Source of the DNA: an uncultured Shinella sp.
Lineage (GTDB): Bacteria > Pseudomonadota > Alphaproteobacteria > Rhizobiales > Rhizobiaceae
NCBI RefSeq assembly: GCF_946479415.1
Contig: NZ_CAMLFY010000085.1
Coordinates: 1-18,715 of the forward strand
DNA length: 18,715 nucleotides
Reading direction: 5' to 3'
The translations under genes and the position numbers were made by a program. Below the pieces are notes generated by a model. The model saw nothing but the letters and a program-made list of their open reading frames with translations. It did not search any database and was not told the origin of the DNA. Each line of letters begins with the position of its first letter. The first letter of the stretch is position 1. Positions 13,082 through 18,715 of this stretch are shown in pieces.

Positions 13082-15679
13082 ATGAAGCGGCCTGGCGAGG
13101 ACAACCTGCCGATCGTGGACCGCAATACGCGGCCGGCGGTGGCGCTGCGCGTCGTCGTGCTTGCTGTGGTATTGGCCGCATCGGCCGGCGCCTTCATCGT
13201 TTTCAAGAACCAGCTCGACAACGAACTCGTGCTTGGCGTGCTCGGCGTTCTCGCCATGGCCGGCATCTTCTTCGTCGTCTCGGCGCTGATCGGCTTCATC
13301 GAGATCATGCCGCAAGCCGCAGGCTCCGACGATCTCGCGCGCGCCTTCCTCGATTCCCATCCCGACGGCACCGTGGTGACGGACCGCAAGGGCCGCATCG
13401 TCTATGCCAACGCCGCCTATGGTGCGTTGACGGGCGCAGCCGGTGCCGCGGAGGTGCAGACGCTCGAAACGCTGCTGTCGCGCAACCGCGACGCCACCGA
13501 GGCCGTCTATCGCCTGACAAACGGCTTGCACGAGGGCAAGGAGGGCGCGGAGGAGTTCCGGGTCCAGAAGGCGCTCAATCCGTCTTCATCCAGCGGCTCG
13601 GGTGCGCATTGGTATCGCCTGAAGGCACGAGTTCTGCCGAACCGCGATACGGCCAGGCAGCCGCTCTATATCTGGCAGATCTCCGACATCACGTCCGAGC
13701 GGGACGATCAGGAGCGCTTCTTCAAGGAATTGCAGAACGCGATCGATTATCTCGACCATGCGCCCGCCGGCTTCTTTTCGGCCGGCCGCAAGGGCGAGAT
13801 CGTCTATCTCAATGCGACGCTCGCCGAATGGCTGGGCATCGATCTGGCGAAATTCCATCCGGGCTCGCTGTCGATTGCCGATATGGTGGCGGGCGAGGGG
13901 CTTGCGCTCATCCAGTCCGTTCAGGCCGAGCCCGGCCACAAGCGGACCGAGACGCTGGATCTCGATCTTCGCAAGACCAACGGCCAGAGCCTGCCGGTGC
14001 GCATCGTGCACCGCGTTTCCTCGATGCGCGACGGTGCGCCCGGCGAAAGCCGCACCATCGTTTTGGCACGCGAGGAGGGCGGCGAGAGCGATCAGTCCGC
14101 GTCGATCGCCTCCATGCGCTTCACGCGCTTCTTCAACAACACGCCGATGGCGATCGCCTCCGTCGATGGCAGCGGCCGCATCCTGCGCACCAATGCACCG
14201 TTCCTGAAGCTGTTTTCCGGTGTCGTCTCGCGCGACGATATCGATCGGGGCGCCAAGCTCGAAACCATCGTGCACGAGACGGATCGTCTGCGCCTGCAAT
14301 CGGCGCTTGAGGCCGCCAAGGACCGTCAGGGCGACATTGCGCCGCTCGATTCCCTGCATCCGGCCGATGATGGCCGCCATTTCCGCTTCTACATAAACGC
14401 CGTCATTGACCAGAGCGACGAGGCGCCCGAAGAGGCAGCCATTGTCTATGCCGTGGAGATCACCGAGCAGAAGGCGCTCGAGACGCAGATGGCGCAGACG
14501 CAGAAGATGAATGCGGTCGGCACGCTCGCCGGCGGCATCGCGCACGATTTCAACAACGTGCTGACGGCGATCCTGCTGTCGTCCGATCACCTCTTGCTCT
14601 CCGCCCGTCCGGCGGACGCAAGCTTCGCCGATCTCATGGAGATCAAGCGCAACGCCAACCGCGCCGCCGTGCTGGTGCGCCAGTTGCTCGCCTTCTCGCG
14701 CAAGCAGACGATGCGCCCGACGGTGCTGAACATGACGGATGTCATCGGCGACCTGCGCATGCTGGTCGACCGCATGACGGGCACCAACGTCAAGATCGAC
14801 GTCGAATACGGCCGCGATCTCTGGGCGGTGAAGACCGATCTCGGCCAGTTCGAACAGGTGCTGATCAACCTCGCCGTCAATGCGCGTGACGCAATGCCCG
14901 AAGGCGGCACGATCACCTTCCGCACCCGCAATGTGCCGGCCGAGGAAGCGGCTGCCCGCAACCTGCGCGACCTGCCGGCGGGCGATTATGTTGAGGTCGA
15001 CGTCGCCGACCAGGGCACCGGCATTCCGCCCGAGATCATCGACAAGATTTTTGAACCCTTCTTCACGACGAAGGAAGTCGGCAAGGGCACCGGTCTGGGC
15101 CTTTCGATGGTCTACGGCATCGTCAAGCAGTCCGGCGGCTACATCTACCTTGATTCCGAAGTCGGTAAGGGCACGACCTTCCGCATCCTGATGCCGCGCC
15201 ATATCGAGGACGTTGTCCCGGTCGAGGCCGCAGCCGCCGGCGATGCCAGCGTTCAGCAGCCGGTCGCAGCCATTGCGACGCCGGAAAAGGAGCCGCGCGA
15301 CCTCACCGGCGGTTCGGCCGTCGTGCTCTTGGTCGAGGACGAGGAGGCGGTACGCCGCGGCGGCAAGCGCATGCTGGAAACCCGCGGCTACACGGTGCAC
15401 GAAGCCGGCTCCGGCGTCGAGGCGCTGGATATCATGGAAGAGCTGAACGGCGCCGTCGATATCGTCGTCTCCGACGTCGTCATGCCCGAAATGGACGGCC
15501 CGTCGCTGCTGCGCGAGCTGCGCAAATCCTATCCCGACATGAAGTTCATCTTCGTCTCCGGCTATGCCGAAGACGCCTTCGCCCGCAACCTGCCCGCCGA
15601 CGCGAAGTTTGGTTTCCTGCCGAAGCCGTTTTCGCTGAAGCAACTGGCCGAAGCGGTGCGGGAGATGCTGGATGCGTAA
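13082..15679 (+). CDS. cckA: CckA hybrid histidine kinase/phosphatase
   Basis: 865 residues from ATG at 13082; GAGGGA (13067-13072) lies nine bases before it. Two earlier in-frame ATGs (13073, 13076) are too close to that site. Two N-terminal membrane helices (about 20-40 and 50-72) anchor it in the inner membrane. Three PAS-like regions follow (about 90-200, 215-330, 340-460). HisKA carries His488 in [18 protein letters not shown]. The ATPase domain has [14 protein letters not shown] (Asn596, Asn600), [19 protein letters not shown] and [13 protein letters not shown]. The C-terminal receiver (from about 745) has the acidic pocket EDEE (752-755), Asp798 in [10 protein letters not shown] and Lys848 in FLPKPF. 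CckA passes phosphate to ChpT, then CtrA and CpdR, and controls the alphaproteobacterial cell cycle; it reverses to a phosphatase on c-di-GMP in Caulobacter. Confidence 0.95.
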   Translation: MKRPGEDNLPIVDRNTRPAVALRVVVLAVVLAASAGAFIVFKNQLDNELVLGVLGVLAMAGIFFVVSALIGFIEIMPQAAGSDDLARAFLDSHPDGTVVTDRKGRIVYANAAYGALTGAAGAAEVQTLETLLSRNRDATEAVYRLTNGLHEGKEGAEEFRVQKALNPSSSSGSGAHWYRLKARVLPNRDTARQPLYIWQISDITSERDDQERFFKELQNAIDYLDHAPAGFFSAGRKGEIVYLNATLAEWLGIDLAKFHPGSLSIADMVAGEGLALIQSVQAEPGHKRTETLDLDLRKTNGQSLPVRIVHRVSSMRDGAPGESRTIVLAREEGGESDQSASIASMRFTRFFNNTPMAIASVDGSGRILRTNAPFLKLFSGVVSRDDIDRGAKLETIVHETDRLRLQSALEAAKDRQGDIAPLDSLHPADDGRHFRFYINAVIDQSDEAPEEAAIVYAVEITEQKALETQMAQTQKMNAVGTLAGGIAHDFNNVLTAILLSSDHLLLSARPADASFADLMEIKRNANRAAVLVRQLLAFSRKQTMRPTVLNMTDVIGDLRMLVDRMTGTNVKIDVEYGRDLWAVKTDLGQFEQVLINLAVNARDAMPEGGTITFRTRNVPAEEAAARNLRDLPAGDYVEVDVADQGTGIPPEIIDKIFEPFFTTKEVGKGTGLGLSMVYGIVKQSGGYIYLDSEVGKGTTFRILMPRHIEDVVPVEAAAAGDASVQQPVAAIATPEKEPRDLTGGSAVVLLVEDEEAVRRGGKRMLETRGYTVHEAGSGVEALDIMEELNGAVDIVVSDVVMPEMDGPSLLRELRKSYPDMKFIFVSGYAEDAFARNLPADAKFGFLPKPFSLKQLAEAVREMLDA

Positions 15680-15693
15680 GGGGCAAAACGCGT

Positions 15694-15712
15694 CTTCATT
15701 TTCGAGATGAAG
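15694..15712 (+). other. Weak hairpin after cckA
   Basis: CTTCAT (15694-15699) pairs with ATGAAG (15707-15712) around a seven-base loop, 15 bases after the cckA stop. No T-run follows directly, so it is a poor intrinsic terminator; GTTTTTCTTGTCTTTT further on is T-rich but unpaired. Confidence 0.25.
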
Positions 15713-15828
15713 CAGATTCCCGTTTAAATGGTGTTTTTCTTGTCTTTTCGACGCTAATAAAAGCTTCTATAAGCCGATGTTTGCTAGTGTAGGTAGATAT
15801 TGCACGCCTACGACAAGAGGGGGTTTAA

Positions 15829-16176
15829 ATGGGGCTTACGACGGAACAACAGATTCTGATCGAACAACGCGTTACAAATGACGCAAAATCGACCGGTGTC
15901 GCTTATCTTCTTTGGTTCTTCACCGGAGGTCTTGGTGGGCATCGCTTCTATCTCGGCCGTACCGGCTCGGCTGTTGCGATGCTGATCCTGTTCATTCTGG
16001 GGCTTGCCACTTCGCCGATCGGCATTGGCATCGTCCTGCTCGCGGGCTTGGGCATTTGGGGGCTTGTGGATGCATTTTTGATCCCGGGCATGATTGCTCA
16101 TAGCAAGGCCAAGTTGCGTAGCGATATGCTTCAGACAGCTCTGCTCGCCCAACCGGTTTTCGTCAACAAAGGCTGA
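15829..16176 (+). CDS. TM2-domain small membrane protein
   Basis: 115 residues; GAGGGGG stands five bases before the ATG. After a charged start (MGLTTEQQILIEQRVTND) come two hydrophobic segments of TM2 type: VAYLLWFFTGGLGGHRFYLG (the G-G-H-R-F-Y-L-G turn is the TM2 signature) and VAMLILFILGLATSPIGIGIV with LLAGLGIWGLVDAFLIPGM, whose W-x-x-x-D-x-F-x-I-P end is also conserved. An inner-membrane protein; the function of bacterial TM2 proteins is not established. Its codons are visibly less GC-biased than those of cckA (TTT, TTG, CTT, GCA used often), which hints at a different history or low expression. A strong hairpin ends the gene. Confidence 0.9.
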   Translation: MGLTTEQQILIEQRVTNDAKSTGVAYLLWFFTGGLGGHRFYLGRTGSAVAMLILFILGLATSPIGIGIVLLAGLGIWGLVDAFLIPGMIAHSKAKLRSDMLQTALLAQPVFVNKG

Positions 16177-16208
16177 CACGGTGCTGAGGGGCTTTTCTGC
16201 ATTCTGAG

Positions 16209-16247
16209 ATGAAATGGTCGGCTTTCGCCGGCCATTTCATTATTTCA
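16209..16247. terminator. Bidirectional terminator between TM2 gene and psuG
   Basis: ATGAAATGGTCGGC (16209-16222) pairs over 14 bases with GCCGGCCATTTCAT (16227-16240) around TTTC, with one G-U. TATTTC follows on the plus strand. T-runs are short, but the stem is very stable and serves the two convergent genes. Confidence 0.7.
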
Positions 16248-17171
16248 ATCGACCAGCGCTACAGCGATTTCCGCTGCGAGCCGGGCATTGTTTTCGACGA
16301 GCGCGATGTTCGTCTTGAGGCTCCGGCCGTCCGTCAGGTGGAACAGGTTGTCGAGCAGGTAAGGCGTCACCGACTTGCCGGCGATCTCGTCGCGTTCGGC
16401 ATTGTCGAGGGCGCGGGCGATGTAGATCTCCATTTCCTCGCGCGGAATCTCATCGGCCTCCGGCACGGGATTGGCGATCAGCATGCCGCCATCGACGCCG
16501 AGCTGGTCGCGCACTGTCTGGAAGTTGGCGATCGCCGCCGGGCTGTTCAGTGTCAGCGGGCTCTTCAGGCCTGAATCGCGCGACCAGAAGGCTGGGAAGA
16601 CGGGGCTGTCATAGGTCACGACGGGCACGCCGCGGGTTTCCAGCACTTCCAGCGTCTTCGGGATATCGAGGATCGCCTTGGCGCCGGCGCAGACGACGAT
16701 GACGCCGGTGCGCGAGAGTTCGTCGAGGTCGGCGGAGATATCGAAGGTCTCCTCGGCCTTACGGTGCACGCCGCCGATGCCGCCGGTGGCAAAAACCTTG
16801 ATGCCGGCGCGGGCCGCACCGATCATCGTGGCGGCGACGGTGGTGGCGCCCGTGCGGCGCTCGGCGATCGCGAAGGCAAGATCGGCGCGCGACAGCTTCA
16901 TGGCACCCTGGGTCTGGGCCAGCGCTTCCAGCTTTGCCTCGTCTAGGCCGATATGCAGCACGCCGTCGATGACCGCGATGGTCGCCGGCACGGCGCCCTG
17001 TTCGCGAATGATGCGCTCCACGCTGCGCGCCATCTCGAGATTGCCCGGATAGGGCATGCCATGGGTGATGATCGTCGATTCGAGGGCGACGATCGGTGCG
17101 CCGCGCGCCTTGGCGGCGGCGACTTCGTCCGAATATTCCATCGGCAGAAGGGGGGAAACGGGTCTCGTCAT
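16245..17171 (-). CDS. psuG: Pseudouridine-5'-phosphate glycosidase
   Basis: 308 residues, normal length. It reversibly cleaves the C-glycosidic bond of pseudouridine 5'-phosphate, giving uracil and ribose 5-phosphate. Family marks are VALESTIITHGMPYPGN (Glu31), GAMKLSRADL (Lys92), FATGGIGGVHR, the metal-binding Asp148 in ISADLDELS, Lys165 in CAGAKAILDIP as the Schiff-base lysine, and Asn288 in KTNIALVENNA. These correspond to Glu31, Lys93, Asp149, Lys166 and Asn289 of the Escherichia coli enzyme. AAGGA six bases before the ATG supports the start. It follows psuK in the same direction after 46 bases, so both steps of pseudouridine breakdown are co-transcribed. Confidence 0.95.
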   Translation of the reverse strand: MTRPVSPLLPMEYSDEVAAAKARGAPIVALESTIITHGMPYPGNLEMARSVERIIREQGAVPATIAVIDGVLHIGLDEAKLEALAQTQGAMKLSRADLAFAIAERRTGATTVAATMIGAARAGIKVFATGGIGGVHRKAEETFDISADLDELSRTGVIVVCAGAKAILDIPKTLEVLETRGVPVVTYDSPVFPAFWSRDSGLKSPLTLNSPAAIANFQTVRDQLGVDGGMLIANPVPEADEIPREEMEIYIARALDNAERDEIAGKSVTPYLLDNLFHLTDGRSLKTNIALVENNARLAAEIAVALVD

Positions 17172-17217
17172 GCGCTGTCCTTACAAAATCCTGGGAGGAA
17201 ATCTGGGCAAAAAAGTC

Positions 17218-18165
17218 TCATGACAGGATTTCCGCCTGCGGCACAAGCGAAAGTGCGGCCGCAAGCGCCGCCTGCGACATTTCTTCGGCGACGGCGAGCG
17301 GCGAGCGTACGGTGATGGTCGCCGCCGCCACGCCATGGCGAAGGGCCTCCGTGATGCCTTTGCCGCCCGATACGGCGTTGAGAAACCCGGAGGCAAGCGA
17401 ATCGCCCGCACCCGTGACATCGCCGAGTTCGGGGATCGCGGGGGGAACGACCGATGCCGCGCCTGTCTTGTCAAAGGCGATGACGCCGCGCCCGCCGCGT
17501 GTCACGACACCGGCGGAAAGGCCGGCGGCGCGCAGGACCTTGGGCCAGTCCGCCGGGGTCTGCGCATCCTCTCCTGTCAGGGCGCGCGCTTCCGCCTCGT
17601 TCATGAAGAGGAAGGTGAGGGCACTAAGGCTGTCGCGGAACCGCACGACCTTGGCCGGCGAAATGGCGATGCCGGCGAGCAGCACATTCGCTGTCTTTGC
17701 GACCTGCGACATCGTAGAGAGCGTTTCGGCGGGCAGATTGGCGTCCGTCAGGATCAATCCCGCCGCCGCCATGGCCTCGCGCATGGCGCGCTGCTTCAGC
17801 CGGCGCGGCGAAAACAGCCGGTAGAGTTCCATATCGGCGAGCGCGATGACAAGGTTGCCGTCCCGCTCGATGATGGCCGTATAGCTCGGCGTCGCCCGGT
17901 CGAGGAAGACGAAGGGCGTGTCCACGACGCCAGCGGCCTCAGCCGCTGCCGCCACAATATCGCCATCCGCATCGCCGCCGCGCGGCGAGACCAGCCGCAC
18001 GGCGTGGCCGAGCCGGGCGAGGTTGCGCGCCGCGTTGAACGCGCCGCCGCCCGCCTCGACGAACCAGCTGCCGGGATTGCTCGCCCCAGGCGCCGTCTCG
18101 CCGGCAATGCGTCCGCGCCTGTCCACATGGGCGCCGCCCATCACCAGAATCGTTTTCTCCGTCAT
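17218..18165 (-). CDS. psuK: Pseudouridine kinase (PfkB family)
   Basis: 315 residues. The PfkB/ribokinase fold is clear: N-terminal MGGAHVDRRG, the first family signature GGGAFNAARNLARLG (39-53), MNEAEARALTG (188-198) with the Asn-x-x-Glu metal motif, and the second signature DVTGAGDSLASGF (249-261) with Asp255 as catalytic base. It phosphorylates a sugar or nucleoside with ATP; the pairing with psuG makes pseudouridine the substrate. Start chosen because GAAGGA stands five bases before the ATG. It is the first gene of psuK-psuG and diverges from recA. No nucleoside transporter is visible in the window, so uptake would depend on genes elsewhere, or the substrate comes from internal RNA turnover. 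Confidence 0.9.
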   Translation of the reverse strand: MTEKTILVMGGAHVDRRGRIAGETAPGASNPGSWFVEAGGGAFNAARNLARLGHAVRLVSPRGGDADGDIVAAAAEAAGVVDTPFVFLDRATPSYTAIIERDGNLVIALADMELYRLFSPRRLKQRAMREAMAAAGLILTDANLPAETLSTMSQVAKTANVLLAGIAISPAKVVRFRDSLSALTFLFMNEAEARALTGEDAQTPADWPKVLRAAGLSAGVVTRGGRGVIAFDKTGAASVVPPAIPELGDVTGAGDSLASGFLNAVSGGKGITEALRHGVAAATITVRSPLAVAEEMSQAALAAALSLVPQAEILS

Positions 18166-18247
18166 CGTCTTCCTTCACATCCAATCGGCCGATTCGCGCG
18201 GATCGTGCCGCATCGGGGACTGGTTTGTTCCTGTTTCTGCGCCGGTC

Positions 18248-18256
18248 TTATCCACC
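18248..18256 (+). promoter_or_regulatory. DnaA-box-like sequence upstream of recA
   Basis: TTATCCACC, 8 of 9 to the DnaA box and identical to the copy at 690-698, lies 60 bases before the SOS box of recA. Binding is unproven. Confidence 0.25.
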
Positions 18257-18293
18257 TGAAACGAAAATAGAACACGCCCTCGATTCACGAAAT

Positions 18294-18311
18294 CATTCAG
18301 ATGGATGAATG
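18294..18311. repeat. Inverted repeat CATTCA-N6-TGAATG
   Basis: CATTCA (18294-18299) and TGAATG (18306-18311) form a perfect six-base inverted repeat with a six-base centre, just upstream of the recA -35 box. It resembles an operator; the binding protein is unknown. Confidence 0.35.
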
Positions 18312-18315
18312 CGTC

Positions 18316-18344
18316 TTGCAAAATGAGAACAAAATGTGTACATA
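18316..18344 (+). promoter_or_regulatory. recA: recA promoter overlapped by LexA (SOS) box
   Basis: TTGCAA (18316-18321), 17-base spacer, TACATA (18339-18344) form a fair sigma-70 promoter 57 bases before the recA ATG. Within it TTG-N11-CAA (18316-18332), the SOS motif described for rhizobial recA, is exact, and GAAC-N7-GTAC (18327-18341) is one base from the alphaproteobacterial GAAC/GTTC-N7 form on the reverse strand. LexA bound here would cover both promoter boxes. Confidence 0.75.
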
Positions 18345-18400
18345 CCGTTCATCGACGGCTTCGTTGCCTGTCTTGCTTCAATAACCTAAAGGTGGACCAA

Positions 18401-18715
18401 ATGGCACAGAACACTTTGCGGCTCGTAGAGGAAAAATCAGTGGATAAAAGCAAGGCACTCGAAGCGGCTCTCTCTCAGATCGAGCGCTCGTTCGGCAAGG
18501 GCTCCATCATGAAGCTCGGTGGCAAGGACAGCATCATCGAGGTCGAGACTGTTTCGACGGGCTCTCTCAGCCTCGACGTGGCGCTCGGTATCGGTGGTCT
18601 GCCCAAGGGGCGCATCGTCGAAATCTACGGTCCGGAAAGCTCGGGCAAGACGACGCTGGCGCTGCAGACGATCGCGGAAGCCCAGAAGAAGGGCGGTATC
18701 TGCGCCTTCGTCGAC
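18401..18715 (+). CDS. recA: RecA recombinase, N-terminal part, cut by window edge
   Basis: 105 residues before the window ends. RecA forms filaments on single-stranded DNA, drives strand exchange and triggers LexA self-cleavage. The N-terminal helix and linker ([20 protein letters not shown]), the [11 protein letters not shown] turn and the Walker A loop [14 protein letters not shown] are intact and closely match rhizobial RecA. AAAGGTGG stands five bases before the ATG. Walker B, the L1 and L2 loops and the C-terminus lie outside the window. Divergent from psuK. Confidence 0.98.
   Translation, partial: MAQNTLRLVEEKSVDKSKALEAALSQIERSFGKGSIMKLGGKDSIIEVETVSTGSLSLDVALGIGGLPKGRIVEIYGPESSGKTTLALQTIAEAQKKGGICAFVD

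Noticed and set aside
12182..13531. Minus-strand ORF of 449 codons across the FliO-like/cckA gap
   Set aside because: Overlaps the start of cckA antisense and part of the FliO-like gene in another frame; composition is not protein-like.
13586..15643. Long minus-strand ORF of 685 codons
   Set aside because: Antisense to cckA, rich in His, Arg and Asp, with no family motif.
1..18715. CRISPR array, insertion sequence, prophage, toxin-antitoxin or defence system
   Set aside because: No regularly spaced repeats, transposase, integrase or phage-like genes were found, and gene content is ordinary rhizobial core chromosome.

Overview
The window reads as core chromosome of an alphaproteobacterium, most likely a Rhizobiaceae member (Rhizobium/Agrobacterium/Sinorhizobium/Shinella-like). 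The reasons are high GC, a CckA cell-cycle kinase, a rhizobial-type DksA with a degenerate zinc finger, a RecA N-terminus of rhizobial type, an alphaproteobacterial TTG-N11-CAA SOS box and a TTAA-N7-TTAA CtrA box. No tRNA, rRNA, insertion sequence, prophage or CRISPR was seen. Seventeen protein genes are supported, two of them cut by the window edges. This call rests on reading alone; no database search was run.

Layout. 1-499 (minus): N-terminus of a large membrane protein. 500-1027: gene-free regulatory stretch with a CtrA box. 1028-1923 (plus): a lone Hpt phosphotransfer protein, then an adrenodoxin-type [2Fe-2S] ferredoxin. 1924-2395: gene-free, with a likely minus-strand small RNA or long 3' UTR ending in a strong terminator. 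2396-3007 (minus): secreted DUF922 protein with an HExxH motif. 3166-4938 (plus): tight folP-folB-folK folate operon. 4945-10798 (minus): secreted protein, YcjF-like and YcjX-like pair, SixA-type phosphatase, and a membrane GGDEF-EAL protein. 11167-11586 (plus): dksA from a TTG start. 11806-12765 (minus): FliO-like protein. 13082-15679 (plus): cckA. 15829-16176 (plus): TM2-domain protein. 16245-18165 (minus): psuK-psuG pseudouridine breakdown pair. 18401-end (plus): start of recA behind an SOS-controlled promoter.

How the genes work together. The folate genes form three steps of one pathway (DHNA to HMDP to dihydropteroate). PsuK phosphorylates pseudouridine and PsuG splits the product to uracil and ribose 5-phosphate. 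CckA heads the CckA-ChpT-CtrA cell-cycle relay, and a perfect CtrA box lies in the same window upstream of the Hpt gene and the large membrane protein. The GGDEF-EAL protein handles c-di-GMP, a known CckA ligand in Caulobacter, although a link here is only inferred.

No clearly new multi-gene system was found. The items most worth a second look are non-coding: the putative small RNA with anti-Shine-Dalgarno runs (about 2087-2250), the CtrA/DnaA-like/GANTC cluster at 690-867, and structured leaders in front of hpt, the ferredoxin gene, dksA and cckA.
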